The notes under the pieces are model-generated. The model was not told the origin of the DNA and did no database searches. It was given only the letters and a program-made list of their open reading frames with translations. From contig JAJEKV010000039.1 of assembly GCA_021234155.1 (NCBI GenBank), positions 3,952,745-4,016,744 on the forward strand: 64,000 bases of DNA. Reading direction: 5' to 3'. Every line of letters begins with the position of its first letter. The first letter of the stretch is position 1. This stretch comes from Isoetes taiwanensis. Lineage: Eukaryota; Streptophyta; Lycopodiopsida; Isoetales; Isoetaceae. The position numbers and the translations under genes are program-made. Below are positions 1 through 14,103 of this stretch, piece by piece.

Positions 1-195
1 ATCCTCTGCATATTAACTTGGAATCTGGAATGTCCACTCCCGCTGGAGCCATCTGCTGACACCTATCTCCCACAATAAGCCCTCTAACAACATGTAATTT
101 TTCTTTCGATGGCCGATAATATGCACATACATTGATCTGACGCAGAACATACCATGCAGTCTCAAAGCTCGATTTACATGGGTCGTCATGTTTGG
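1..195 (-). CDS. Exon-like open segment, unknown protein (partial)
   Basis: On the minus strand a typical acceptor (run of T then AG) ends at 196 and is followed by an open frame to the window edge, encoding about 65 residues. It includes segments such as FETAWYVLRQINVCAYY and LIVGDRCQQMAPAG. The frame has no stop and reads like real protein, but I do not recognise the family. It runs off the left edge, so the gene is partial. Neighbouring minus-strand pieces (200-345 and 1208-1328) could belong to the same locus, but their reading frames do not join convincingly. Treat as a candidate exon, not a proven gene. Confidence 0.4.
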
Positions 196-199
196 CTAA

Positions 200-345
200 A
201 AATTTAGAGCATAATTACCCTTGATATATTACAACCCTCAGGGCATTCTTATCCTTCACAAGTGCACTGAAGTGCCAGATTATCCTTAACAAAGTTCATA
301 GCCACCACAAAAAACTCTATAGGCAGCACTTCGGACCTTCACCAT
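200..345 (-). pseudogene. Fragment shared with 19783-19910 (opposite orientation)
   Basis: The reverse complement of this stretch matches about 19783-19910 of the plus strand over roughly 130 bases. The match includes the words tttgtggtggctatgaactt / tctgtggtggccatgaactt and tgtgaaggataagaatgccc / tgtgaaggataagcatgccc. One frame gives related peptides (EFFVVAMNFVKDN and EFSVVAMNFVSDW), but both copies carry stops, so this is probably a decayed gene or repeat copy. The parent gene was not recognised. Confidence 0.45.
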
Positions 346-1207
346 GGCACCAGTATAGAAGCTTCGCCATTGCTAAAAAATACACAAAAGCACATTTAGA
401 TGACCTACTGGCTGAAAAACAAAAACAGAACAATGATAAACTCAAAATAGTTTTACAAATTTAAACATCAACTTGCATTGTACTCACCTTAACATACGAA
501 ATAAAGCTGTCAAAAATTACTTCCTTTGTATTGCCATAACAACAAAGCTTCCTCTACTTTGCAACCAGGCGGCCATTCAAATGAAGAGCTGAATAAGCAA
601 ACAGACCATGTTCGATAATTCCAAGATGTTTGGATACAATCTGCATTTCTTACAACCTGCAGCAGAGTGATAATTGATTGAGACACAAGTTCCTTTTCTG
701 CTTCTAATTGCGTTCGCTTAAATAACTGCCTTGAGATGTTTTAAATGCATCATTATATTTTGTATGTACTAGTTATGGAGAAACCATCTAGCCATCACAC
801 TTACAATATTGACATTTATGCATAGCTGCAAACAGAACACTCAAATAAATTCCCCAACAATAAGAAACTTACAGCCATGAGGTCTAATGCTGCCTACCCA
901 AGCTCAGTTTGCCATTTTCCGTGTTCCCATCTACATTGTTTGCTGGCAAAATTCAGGAACATTATGCGGCAGAGTTTTTGCAGAGCAACAATGCCCAACA
1001 CTTAGCATGACGATGAAGCTATTTGCTAAGATAACCTGTCCAACAAACGATATTATCGTTTACATATTGATTGGAAATATATACATTGCTTCCAAATTGC
1101 TAATTACGTGAGATAGTATCTCAAGTCTTCAGAGAGATAGCACCTAAGAATGTTTTGTTACACATCGCAAGTGCAAAATCAGGTCTGTGCCAATATAAAA
1201 GCATCAC

Positions 1208-1328
1208 CTGAGATGTAGCAATCTATCCATCGTAAAGCATGACGCATTGCTTCCTCAATTCGTGGGCCTGCTATTGTAGTTGCCACTACCTCGTCCAATG
1301 CCATAATTATGTCCTCCCCAATCTTATT
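1208..1328 (-). pseudogene. Exon resembling queuine tRNA-ribosyltransferase (TGT/QTRT1)
   Basis: The minus strand reads acceptor TTTCAG at 1331-1329, then 121 nt of open frame, then donor GTGATG at 1207. The 40-residue translation contains IIMALDEVVATTIAGPRIEE and ALRWID. This matches the conserved block of eukaryotic tRNA-guanine transglycosylases (D-D-V-V...GPR-EEAM...RW-D), the enzyme that inserts queuine at anticodon position 34. I could not find the next family block (the IIQGG region) at lower coordinates, nor an upstream exon. The piece is therefore either one exon of a gene with very long introns or an isolated relic. Family match is fairly sure; functionality is unknown. Confidence 0.5.
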
Positions 1329-1339
1329 CTGAAAGCAAG

Positions 1340-2692
<1,353 letters not shown>

Positions 2693-2929
2693 AGTCCTTG
2701 TACTATGAGGGAGTGTCCGAAGCCGACTGGTCATTTGTCGACGAAATATTTTTGTATGAAGAATACCGTGAAGATTTTGGCAAGAAAGTTGGAGGTTAAA
2801 GTCGCCCTATTAGGTACGCTCAAATAAAGAAGCCAAGCTAAATGTGAACTAAACTAAATGCTTGTATTATGTAGGGAGCGTGTGAAGTCAAATCTATGTA
2901 TTTATATTGGAGAGTATAAGTTTTCCAAG

Positions 2930-3240
2930 TTTCTATAAGATTTTTAAAAATATCAACTTTCCCTTAAGAATACTCAATATTATGGAAAGATTCTATAAGA
3001 TTCTCTCCGGTCCTCTAGGAATCTATAAGATTCGTCAACATACTGCGAGCATTCCTGTAGATTTATAAAGATTTTCCAAAAGAAACCCTAGATTCACTGC
3101 AAAGCACACCCAGTGTGAAAGAGTTGTCTAGATTCCCTTAAGATCCCCGTAGCAAGTCTGTTAGACATACTTCCTATAGGTTATTCAAAAAGTAAGCCTA
3201 TCAATGCTAGATTCTGTAGATTCCACGTGACTTCCATTAT
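2930..3240. repeat. Degenerate short repeats around gaatctataagattc
   Basis: Imperfect copies of a near-palindromic 15-mer (ggaatctataagattc and variants) recur every 30-60 bases. A similar style of repeat, with words such as gaatctaagggattc, occurs at 11630-12000. No coding frame is evident. Confidence 0.5.
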
Positions 3241-3827
3241 TTTGTGAACATGCAATATACCATAACACTTGCTACCAAAGATGGTAGCCCAAACGCAAGA
3301 AGGCTACCACTCGAACTAATTTTGCTAGAAGGAAATGGCAATATTTCATCATTTACATAACATTTTGTTAGAAAGAGTTCAAATAGCTATGCAATCGAGG
3401 CATCATAAAGAGGTCTCAAACCTTCCGAGAACTTTTTTTTTTCCAAATGAAGAAGTTCGGCTTCCAATCCATATGGTTGGAAATATCAGTCACAGAACGA
3501 GTTAGCATTCACAATACAAATAAAGTCACATATATATGGGTTCCACTTTGTTGAGGTCACATTAAATTTTCTTACAAGTTCAATTCACGTGTTTGAACTT
3601 TTTTAGTTTATTAGATATGTGCTTAGAATTCAATCTCTAATGCCAGACAAATTGCCATGTAAGATATCGTGAACATGGTTGGTATTTGCATGGCTGAATC
3701 GTTGGGGCATCTCTAGTCTGCAATCCAGAGATGATTGCCAACTTATGATGTTTGAAAGACATACACATAAAGCATTCCGCTTTATAAGAAACACTACTTC
3801 TCAAATACCACATTAAATAGCTCCCTC

Positions 3828-5205
3828 TTGCTACTTTTCAAATACCAACCCTGCTTTATGACTTCTCTCCTTGTCATACGAATAAGAAAGTTCTTCTGCA
3901 AGCTTTTCGCCAACGTGAAATGTTTTGAGTCTTCCAACAAACTCCTTCACATCCATAAAGCAATAAGGCCACCTTTTATCGGTGCAATATTTTTCCTGAT
4001 CCTTCCGTGATGTCACCTGTAATTACCACACGTCATTGTAAGTTGAGGAGCATGTGCCCATAGTTAATTTATCCAATTCAATGTGAGTTAAGAAATGATA
4101 GTATGTCTAGCGACGACAAAGCATCTCACCTCTTGTAAAAAGTCAGCTACTCCCTTCCACTTTGGACACGAATTACTCCCTTCCACTTTGGACACTAATT
4201 CACAGCTTTCAAAGAACTCTACAACATGTTCAAGAGGCCCCTGATACACAATTTGCCCTTTAGACGTCAAACGTCAAAATGGTCAAACGTCTCAGGAGTT
4301 CGCTGTAAAAGAGACATAAAAATTGTCCCTTCTAAAACATGATCAAATTGCTGCAGACATCTCTCAATTTGATATGTTGTTGAACTATCTAAACCAGTAA
4401 ATATTTCGTCCATACATAATGTCTTTGTCAGTCCTACAATCATGTCACTTGAAAAGCAAACAAATAACATTGACCAATTTCAGGAAACTTAATAGTATAA
4501 CAGTTCTTATTTTGTCAGCTATGTTGCAGTACCGATTGTAACACAATATAGTGAATAAGGAGTGCACTTTCCAAAACAGGGTGCTCTGCGAGAACAACAA
4601 TACCTTTAAATTGTAGTCAGTGATAAAGCTGCTCGAATTCCTTCTGTACAGATGCTCTGTTATACAGATGGAGTAAAAACATGTTGGCAGTCACTCACCA
4701 TATCTTGTTCCAACACCTTGACAACGTGCAGAGAATTCAGAGAATTCTAATGTTTCTCTAACAGTCATGTCACCCACATGCAAATCAAATTGGCTTATAT
4801 TTACAGAGGTTTTCTGTGGAATAAACTCTTGCAATCCATGGCCATTGTAGGTAATTTGCCTTTTAACTTGCATCATTGGTTGTTAACATCAATGAGAAAG
4901 TCCTGTGAGCGTACAGTGATCAGTCTGTCTACTTTTTAAGTGTTTATCGAGCTTTTCAGGCAAGGCCAAAGGCAGAGTCCTTTGTCAAGAACTTGGCGGA
5001 CCTAGCAGAAGCATCATTCTGTAAAAGAAACGGCAATTTGTCTTTCAGTTCCTAACAATGAAATGCGTATTTGTTTTTGTCTACTAACCTCCCAGGCTTA
5101 AGGACGCCACTGACATCCTTCAAAATTGTGAGCTTGGTTCTCTTTGTTGTAGATATGGCTACTGCATTTAACAAACCTTGTGGCATTTCGCCAAGACACA
5201 GCTAC
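3828..5205 (-). pseudogene. PDR/ABCG-type ABC transporter relic (first nucleotide-binding half)
   Basis: Four minus-strand blocks, in order from high to low coordinates, follow the start of a pleiotropic drug resistance (ABCG) transporter. At 5085-5200 is ILKDVSGVLKPG. At about 4970-5020 is MLLLGPPSS, a Walker A region whose GK is lost. At 4691-4876 is [12 protein letters not shown]...[10 protein letters not shown]...[10 protein letters not shown]. At 3831-4470 are [16 protein letters not shown] (Walker B region) with the H-loop area, [16 protein letters not shown] and [10 protein letters not shown], then TSRKDQEKY. A functional protein would pump lipids or small molecules across the plasma membrane. 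Frames are broken, an 18-bp stretch near 4150-4195 is duplicated, and the membrane halves are absent. This is a truncated pseudogene; the family is secure. Confidence 0.85.
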
Positions 5206-7380
5206 TTAACTCCCTGGTTCACAGAACTTTAGTCCGCAATAACAAAACTGCACGATTAGTAAATCGAATAGCTCCTAATTAGAGCTACATATGAAATATT
5301 TAAGTAGACAAACTCAAGAATAAACAGAACGGATAAAGGCAATTAAAGATTTTGCTCATTGCTCTCTATTCGTCTAAAACATCTAAAACATCGAATAAAT
5401 CACCAAAGAATTTACGGATCCTCTTGAGGCACATCATATTTACGGGCCTGACATTTGAATTGTTTTTCTCTGATTAATAACTTAAACCATAGCCAGATTA
5501 GATCGACCAGACCAGAAAAATCAATGACTCCAACCAAAGAAAACTTTAAAACCTTGAAATAAAGCGGCAAATAAGACTAGAACAGTTGCTAGGCAATGAA
5601 AAATACATTTGAGATTCATAAAAAATAGCATAATATCTGATTGAACAAAATATTACTTAGTTCAAATGTGTGATCTTTCTTAACTGGACCTGCTACTCCA
5701 GTCTAATCTTCTGATTCATTTGTGATAAGCCTAAACTGTAGAAATATGATTCATGCATGTTTGCACAAAGATAAATAGAGGAATTTACTGTGTATTCTTA
5801 TAAGGACAAAAGGCTAGGCCATATTTTGATTAGCTCAATTAATGATCGATGGTTAAAGAGATGGACCTTCCTCATCAAGACCAGTAACTACCAGAGAATG
5901 CAATTTAACAACTTGGTTAAATGGCACGTATATGAGAAGCTCCTCATCGGCATCACCCTCACGAACCAAACCTTCATCTTCTTGTAACCCTACAACAGAA
6001 CCTCAGCTCTCATTATAGTGAGAAATGTATAATGCAAAGGTTAAGCATGTAGTACTTGTTTTAACGCGTGGACAGAAGAATCAGTAGCTTTCTCATTCAG
6101 ACCCTCTTAAAGACCAGTACATGCATTCCACAACGTCAACCTGCAAAAACATTTACAGCTTAGTTTTTCTAGTTGCCTACTATCGAGAATGCAAAACTCA
6201 ACGAACTTCTAAAGCACTGAACGGAAAATGAAGTTATGATACAGACTAGACAACAAAGAAGTAACTTAGCCGACCAATGAGTAGTAACGAGCAGCCACGG
6301 CCTTTGTGGAGAGAACCGAAACATAAGCTTTGATTTTGGGAATCGGTATTTTGTTCGACATCCAAAATGCAGAATCAAAAAATTAATAGAAGGAAAATCA
6401 ATGTAGTAATTTTCTGCTTAAATCCGCTGCAACTATCTATTTCTTAAGCGGCAAATAAGACTAGAACAGTTGCTGCGTCACATTTTACTTTCGCATTTTT
6501 CTCTTCTAACCCATTTGCAAAGCTTTGTCTCAGAAGCTCTAAAATGCCGTTATTTGGAAACTCGAATAAGCCCAGCTATGGCGCCTCTGACAGTCAGGAC
6601 CTTCCGTACGATTTTTGTGCCTGCTAGCCCAAACCCAGAGTACAAAAAATCCGGTCAAGAAAATTAAAAAGCCTTACCTTCAAATTAAGAATATCGGCGC
6701 CAAATTACAAATCTTAGCAGAAATGGAACTAGCTGTCGAATGCCCAGTATCTTAGCATAAAAGGAACCAGCTGTTGCATGCCAGTTATGGCATCCTACGA
6801 CCTTTAACAGTAGCAATAAAAAGGAAATTACGCCCAGACTGCGTCTCCAAAGCATCGTCCAAACCCAGACCTCGAATCTAAGAATCGGCATTTAGAATCA
6901 ATCCGCACCTGGAAAAGCCCCTGCACCAGCAAGATTAGCCGATCAAAACTCTTGCAAAAGAATGACAATCGGGAAAAAATCCAAACCTGGGGCTTTTCTC
7001 TGATGCTCCATTGCTCCAAACTGAATGCATCAACTCCTCTGATGCTGTAGAACAGATCACGCCAGCTGCAACAGACAACTATCAGAGCGTTTCCATGTAG
7101 AAAGCATAGTAACAGAGATTATATTGCTACTCACATTGTTACCCAGATCCCTGATCGGCGAAAATAGGTGCAAACATGCGCCTGATCAGGGAAAAAATCC
7201 AACAAAAGGGCACAAACTGTTGCCGGTCTTGCCAAAACCATTTCTTGTAAAAATCTTCCTTAGCTTTTTCGTTGCCAGGTCTAACATCAACATCGTGCTT
7301 CAAGACCCATCGCAGTTGGAAGGGAAAGGATTATTGAACAATCGGTGCAACCAAGGCAGAAGAAGAAACGGATTGAAGGG
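5206..7380. other. Gene-poor stretch
   Basis: AT-rich, with several weak purine/pyrimidine-biased short frames on both strands but no recognisable protein, RNA gene or repeat boundary. Short AATTAATTATAATTAAT-like AT palindromes occur near 7400. Confidence 0.4.
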
Positions 7381-8330
7381 AGATGCCCCGGCCTGGCCAC
7401 GTAATTAATTATAATTAATGCCTCATTAAAAATTGCTGCCACCTCAAAATGCCATTTAATTTCATTAACTTTTATCAACATCTTGAATTAAATGCTCACG
7501 TTCGACGGTCTGGATTAAAAGCCCCAATTTAATTCCTCAAATCCGACGTCACAGATCAAAAGCCCCAAATAAAGGGGTCATTTGAGGTGGCTTATTTGGT
7601 ACACTTGGGGTGGATTGAGGTGGCTCCACCAGGGCCGTCGGATCTCAGATCTGGACGGTCTAGGCGGCGACACCAAAATCTCTAGATACGTTTGGTACAC
7701 TTATATAATTGTATATATATAAGGGATATATCATTATATATATAAAACTATTCTATGTGTCCCAGGAAAGGATGTACCCATCTATATAGAGATTAATGCC
7801 AGCCGTCCAATTGAAAATGGAAGGCCATGATGCCGCCATCTCATGTGGTGCATGATGGGCATACACATGAAAATTTCTTTCTGATGAGGTGGCGTGCCAC
7901 ATGCCCTTTATTTTGTATGGGGGCATGTATGGGTTATGCATGGGCATCCACCTACCCCATGTCTAAACCGTTGGATGGGGGAAGGCAAAATCTGGGCCTT
8001 CAATACAAAGGTAGGGGAAAGTGCAAAGAAATTCTTTAAAAAAAGTAAGGTGGTACCTTTATTTAATGAGGAAATAATGAGGTGACAAAATATTTATTGA
8101 TGGGCCATGTTATAAAGATCGATGACAACCATTTTTTTTTTGGTTAAATGCAAAGAAATTTCACCGCAATTAATATGGGGGGTGAGGCAATTAAGCATTT
8201 ATTTTGAGGTGGCATAGTGATAGTGAGGTGACTTGCGTAAATTGCTTGAAAGAAAAAAAATATATATTAGTGCATAAAGCCATTGCAATTAAACGCACTT
8301 GATAAATGTGGCATATTAATTAATAAAAGC
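7380..8330. repeat. Foldback-type dispersed repeat, copy 1
   Basis: Shares several blocks with 18590-19420. Bases 7632-7683 match the reverse complement of 19141-19191 with only a few differences; the core is gatctcagatctggacggtc followed by gcggcgacaccaaaatctct. A second arm-like block (cccatctatatagagatt, around 7778) lies on the other side of a TA-rich spacer (7700-7745). Recurrent gaggtggc words and a ccccaaataaaggggtcatt block are also shared. It is probably a non-autonomous foldback element; termini were not resolved. Confidence 0.6.
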
Positions 8331-8405
8331 TACAACGTGGCGAAGGCATAATTAAATCCACCCTAGGAAAAGAGAGCGAAAACCCAGAACCGATTTTTCT
8401 CTTGC

Positions 8406-8534
8406 ATGGCGGCAATGGCGCCAAATTCTTCTATGGCGGAGGCAGACAACCTTGTGCAGCAGTGGAAGAATCCCAAAACAGATGATTTTACAATCAGACT
8501 TTCGGTTATGATGCCGGTTTCTTTGTTTTCGTGA
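8406..8534 (+). CDS. Possible short first exon, unknown
   Basis: The first ATG (context cttgcATGGCGGCAATGG) opens a 42-codon frame rich in small and acidic residues (MAAMAPNSSMAEADNLVQQW). It stops just before a donor-like GTAAGAG. The region 8553-8845 next to it has another open frame, ending in a basic Lys/Arg-rich tail and a GTAACC donor-like site. Together they could be the 5' end of a gene, but I recognise neither product and the stop before the donor argues against it. Confidence 0.2.
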   Translation: MAAMAPNSSMAEADNLVQQWKNPKTDDFTIRLSVMMPVSLFS

Positions 8535-9567
8535 AGTAAGAGGTAGCGCCTTAGGCATTGCGCCTGTGCTTCAAGGCCCTCCAGACGAGGATAGGCCCTC
8601 CTTTGGCATTTCTTGCCCTGCTGCAATCGCTACGTGGAGTTCTGTTCCTATCATAGCCATAGCCAAAGCATTCGTTTTTGGCATCAAAGAGCAGATACTG
8701 GAGAAGGGCCTAGATCCAGCTTCATGCACATTTTCCATATTTTTTGTTGATGCTTTTTCATGGGTGCCTAACTGGGAATCCGGACTGAAGCAGAAGTTCG
8801 TGGAGATGGATAGCAAAAAAGCAAGCAAAAGAGCAAAAAGGTAACCGTTATTCCTTCTAGGAATACTTCCGTTTAATCTTCCGTCTAAATTTTTGGCAGT
8901 TTCTAGATTTTTGGCTTTTGCTTATTCTTGATCTTCGCTTATTTTGCTTTCTCCTTTTGCTGTCCGATGCCAGATGTGCAGGGCCTTATGCCTGCTGATG
9001 AAATGGATAAACAGGGCATTATTTCCCTGTTTTATCCTGTACTTCTGGTGCAAATAAGCAGGCAACTCCATTGTAAATGTAATCAACGATTGCGGCATAC
9101 AAGATCTTCTGTCTGTTATATGCTATCAGAGAATACAGAGCCAGGCTTTTCCTTTTCCTTTCTCTTTCGTATTTTGCTCTGTAAAATGAAGATACCCATT
9201 GTCTCCGACCAGATAAGTCGATTTTGAGCTTCAATGGTAAACGAGATCTGCTTCTAACCTGGATTCAGATGGATCATATGATGAAGCTAAGCTATGGTGT
9301 TCCGAATGCATGCTGTGCATGCCAAAGTGCTTTATCTCTGCTTATAAAGTTCTGTATTTGTCTTTCTGGTAGTCTACTTGGTTACCAATAGGAGTTGAAA
9401 AGGAAGGCGTCTGCATCAAATGGAAGGAGAGAATTCCTGTTTAACTCTTACAGGCTATTGTGGCAGAGAAATGCTATTACCTCTCTGCCATCTACTGAGA
9501 TAAGGTTCTTATAATGCATTGTCCAGGATAACATTATGGTTTCCCAGATTTCCTGAGGAACCATAAC

Positions 9568-9918
9568 ATGCTTTTCCACTTTCTTGGATGTTATGCATTG
9601 TACACATGTAACCTGCTGCTTCTTTTTTTGCAGGATGGGTCATATGAAACATCTGCCATATTTCAGCTGGATGGTGCTTATCAACTCTATTTAACCTGGC
9701 GTTTATGGAACTTAAAAATTGCAGGTTATGCCCACCATGGGCAGCATGACCTAGCTCTGCTAACATTTTTTTCGCACCGACTATTCTATGTTTGGGAGTC
9801 ATTGCAGCTAGATGCATGTCTGGATATATTCAAGAAAACAAATTGGGGCTTTGTATTTTCATTGAAACATTTTCCCAAATATACAGATGGGTCTAAGTTG
9901 CCCATGTTGCAGCTATAA
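9568..9918 (+). pseudogene. Possible PPR-protein relic
   Basis: The open frame contains WNLKIAGYAHHGQHDLALL, which resembles a pentatricopeptide unit (W-MIAGYA-HG----AL--F), followed by a more decayed unit (VWESLQLDACLDIFKK). No start, no clean tandem 35-residue periodicity and no E/DYW domain are visible. Weak evidence for a plant organelle RNA-binding PPR fragment. Confidence 0.35.
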
Positions 9919-9924
9919 TTTTAA

Positions 9925-11255
9925 AGCATTATTCTGCTACAGAAGCATTACTTTAATTCAGCTCTTGCGAAGTTGTATATGCAATAGTTTCCTCCGCTCT
10001 AGCCCCTGATACAGAGTTTCTCTCTAGTGTGGTTTTACGTCACTTTGTTTCTCTAGTTTTGCTGTTCCTCTTGCATGTTCACTACTTAAGATAATCATAA
10101 AAAGTGGATATCAGGTTTTGCCATGGTTTTGTTACATGACCATAGCTGGAGAACATGAATTAAGAAGCCTTCATTAATGGGTGAAAGCTTTTTCATCAAA
10201 AATGAGAAACAAGAGCATATTCTTGCCAGAGTTTCTGGAAGCAAGCAATTGTAAAATAAGAATGTGCACACCATCTTTTCTAGATGGTTCATGTATCGGT
10301 TGTGGTCAAGAAACATGGTCGTTTTGAAAGGAAAAGTTTTCTGAAACATCAAGTATTCTTTATCAATAGCTTAACACTATCTAGATATTATTGATGCCTT
10401 GATTATTTTTTGCAAATGGATACTTTCTAGTTGAATGCAAATTTTGATAATGTGGGGTTGAATTAAATGTTAATATAGCCCTTATATTAGAAATGAAAAA
10501 TATTAAGAGCATCAAGCAAAAGTCTATCAGAGGCGGGTATTTGCTATTATTGACGGTGTTCTTGATTTCAAGACTGGAATCCTATTGATAAACCATCAAG
10601 ACATTATTGTTGACAATTCTTTGTTTGAGGTAGAGCATTGTTGCTGGAGGAATCTATAGCCAGCAAAATCTTGCTTCTTTTCCTGAAGTATGATCAATAT
10701 TTCGGCCCTTTTTTTGGATCTAAGGATTCTTATTTGTGTAAGGAATTTGGAAAGGCCAGCCACAGATATATTTTTAATATTTATAAGACGGTGTGAGGCT
10801 CAAATTTTTCTGTTCTGTTTTGCATAGACGTAGATGAATGTAGAACAATAGTATTATCACCTTGCTACACATCAAGCATCAAAGTAAAAACCTGATGCCT
10901 GTTCACTTGGTTATGAGTTACATTTTGAATATTTTGAATATTTGTTGGAAACGATGCTAATTGTGGTTGCACATCTTATTTTCATGCACCATTCTTGATC
11001 TATCCGCAAGAAGTTTGTGACTTGTGCTCATCTAAGTTTGTGTTTTAAAGCACAATTTATCGACAAATTGACATGTTACATTGTAAATAGTTGTTGTCTA
11101 TTGAGCACCGACTTTTGAGCATTTGGCATTTCACTAAAGCATCACGCTTCTAGGAGATCCGAGATCTCTGGTTAAGCATATGGTTGAACGAGCTTTTGAC
11201 AATCATGTATTTGTGAAAATCCCTTGGATAGAATATTAAAGTTTCGACATAATCA
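9925..11255. other. No gene recognised
   Basis: AT-rich DNA without convincing coding segments or repeat boundaries. Confidence 0.4.
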
Positions 11256-11258
11256 AGG

Positions 11259-11473
11259 AATTAAAACACAAACAAAAGTGTCTTTATTGTATTTGTTTCA
11301 TTTCTTCCACAACAACATCAACAAACTTAGATACAATATAAAGTTGATGTTGTATCCTGTGATGTAATTAAAACACAAACAAAAGTGTCTTTATTGTATT
11401 TGTTTCATTTCTTCCACAACAACATCAACAAACTTAGATACAATATGAAGTTGATGTTGTATCCTGTGATGTA
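11259..11473. repeat. Two-copy tandem repeat, 107-bp unit
   Basis: The block starting aattaaaacacaaacaaaag is repeated at 11259 and 11366 with almost no change. Each unit contains an inverted pair (acaacatcaac ... gttgatgttgt) that can form a hairpin. Confidence 0.9.
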
Positions 11474-11629
11474 GTTTGTGAAGCTTGGATTGTGTCTGTG
11501 CAGTTGGCAACAATTTTGAAGTATGCCACTTGAAATGCCTTTTTACATGAAATTAGTATAACATAACTATGTTTATTTGTTTCTTATGGCCACAATGGCA
11601 CATACTCTCCTTTGTGGATTATGTTTTTA

Positions 11630-12000
11630 GGAAGGCGCTATAAGGCAATCTATGGAAACTAAAGAAATCTTCATGAAGGTTTAGAGAATCTAAGGGATTC
11701 TCACAAATATTTAAGACAATCCAAGGAGTTCTTATAAAATCTAATGGAATGTTTAAGACAATCCAAGGAGTTCTTCATAACATCTTGCACCGTGGGAACA
11801 TGCTAAAATTGGAACTTACACCATTGGAACATGCACCGTAAAGAATCTAAGCGATTCTCACAAATATTTAAGACAATCCAAGGAGTTCTTATAAAATCTA
11901 ATGGAATGTTTCTAGTGAATCTACAAGAATGTCATAGAACTTAAGGCGAATCTAAGAGAATCTTCACAACATCTTGCACCGTGGGAATATGCACCGTAGG
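11630..12000. repeat. Degenerate interspersed short repeats
   Basis: The phrases aagacaatccaaggagttct and cttataaaatctaatggaat recur two or three times, together with catcttgcaccgtgggaa (11782 and 11970). No coding content is seen. Confidence 0.7.
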
Positions 12001-12035
12001 ACATATGCATCTAGGCTTGAAATTTCACTGGAAAC

Positions 12036-12182
12036 CTCTTGTAGATACATCAACTCCAAATACAACCTTTGATCAGCATCATAGCACTTGCAAGCATAAG
12101 TTTGAAGAACACATTCAGTAGCTATTTCTGAAGCACCATAAGCATTTAAAATGTACCTCCCTTTATTAATGAGATATATGTG
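12036..12182 (-). CDS. Candidate exon, unknown protein
   Basis: The minus strand has acceptor CCTTAG, a 147-nt phase-0 open segment of 49 codons, and a donor GTTTCC. The translation includes YGASEIATECVLQTYACKCY and LYLELMYLQE. Composition looks protein-like, but I do not recognise the family and found no partner exons. Confidence 0.3.
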
Positions 12183-13554
12183 CTAAGGAAATACAATTGA
12201 TTATCTACGAGGATACAAAAAATCCCACTTTAGAATCTACTCAAGCGCATCAAATAAGCATGAGTGTCAAACTTTCTTTGCCTCCATTTCTAGTGGGAAC
12301 AACAGTCAGATAAACAATAAGCGATTGGGCCCATTTCTAATGATACACGCACATTGCACATTATATATAGAATGTGCATACTCATCTAGAACATTATCAA
12401 TAGCGAATCTAATTTTCTTTCACCTATAGATTGTGGCAGATCTCCGCATTGCGTGCAAATCCTACAATAGTCCAAATAAAATGCAATGGGATGTCTTGAC
12501 ATGTTGCTGATGTCTTGCTATAATGGAACAATAGCTCAAAGAAAATCCCCGCATTGGTCATCCACAACATGTTATTGGAGTATAAAGCGGGGTTTTGAAA
12601 TGAAAAATGACGGGGAACTAGTTATGCCATTCCGAACAAAAACACCTTTGGATGTTGCGCCTCACCCTAGTTTATCCAACATGGAAGGACTCGGTTGAAG
12701 ACAAAGCACTAGGTTGCATTTAAAATGGACCTAGCAAAACAAATGTAAAAACAGCTCCCTTGATAATGTTCATACCTTTAATATAATGCCCGACGACGCA
12801 TTATATGGCAAAATATAGGAAGTTTCGGACATAATCCATTGACAAAACTATGTTTGAGACTTTTATGTAAATATGTAGGGCCAACTTACTCCCTTCCCAT
12901 CACGGAAGCATCAAGTAGAAGAAATCGGACGTGGGTGTCGACCGCAATCTTCATAGCTTTAGTGATAGCTCGTGATGCTTATGAAAGCATAAAGCAAGTC
13001 CGAAATGGCCAATTTAACAACTTTCAAGTTACACACACGTTAGATCGAAAGCAAGCTTTCTTACCAAGTGCACCTTGATGTAAATCGAATTTGCCTTCCG
13101 AACGCATAAAATCTGGTTCTGAGACAAACAAAGAACATGGAGTCATTTAAAATCCGAGCAAGATCATAAACTAGAGAAACTAAATTTTGGATTTGATGAA
13201 TACCATAGAAACGAGAATAACTAAGCAAATGATAATGATCCAATCGTACAAATAAAATCTCAAAACTATGAAGAAGTGGCGGATGCCGTTGTTTGCAACA
13301 TAGGCACGATGAAATATACACCGAGCTAGTTATAACAGCTCTTGAAGGCCCAACAAGCCATATTCTCGGGGACATATTTGTTTGCCATGTTCCTTGAGAA
13401 GAGCATGTGCTTGGTGTAATGCGGGTTATTTTAAGATGATGTTATGATATCTAGAAAGCGAAGCATTCAACTGGCCGTAACAAAATTTGTTTGCATTTGT
13501 AAAAACCAAGCTCAAGAGTGCATACTTGGTGGTTTGACTCATTCATGCTAAGCA

Positions 13555-14040
13555 TTTGAAAAATGTATGCCAAGCAACATTTGTGGACTGACCAATGATC
13601 TTCCAATACATGTTCTTGCAATGGACAATAGAGCTTTCATTTAAGAGTTATGGCCATAACTCAACTGTAAAAACTGTGGCAAGCAAAGACATTAGACCAT
13701 TTGGCCTTTGTTTTAGCCCATTTATGTTAAGAATTTGGAAAATGGATGCCTAGCATCAATTGTGGATCTTCCAGTGACCTTTCCGCCGGATGTTCCTGTG
13801 CAGAAAATAGAGCTTTCATTTTGGAGTTATGGCCATATTTCTACCCGACTGTAAAACTGTGGCAGCAAAGACATTGCCTGATTTGGCACTGTTTTGGCCC
13901 ATTTCTGCTAGGAATTTGGAAAATGGACGCCTAGCATCAATTGTGGACCTTCCAGTGACCTTTCCAACGGATGTTCTTGTGCATAAAACAGAGCTTCAAT
14001 TTGGGAGTTATGGCCACGTTTCTAGAAAATCTGACTGACA
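13555..14040. repeat. Tandem repeat, ~180-bp unit, about 2.7 copies
   Basis: The phrase ggaaaatggatgcctagcat and its neighbour tcaattgtggaccttccagt recur near 13561, 13740 and 13920, a spacing of about 180 bases. Other shared parts include gagctttcattt-ggagttatggcca and actgtggcagcaaagacatt. Copies 2 and 3 are much closer to each other than to copy 1. The nucleosome-like unit length suggests satellite-like DNA. Confidence 0.85.
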
Positions 14041-14062
14041 TCCATACCGTTCAAGAAATCTA

Positions 14063-14072
14063 CAGCAGCAGC

Positions 14073-14103
<31 letters not shown>

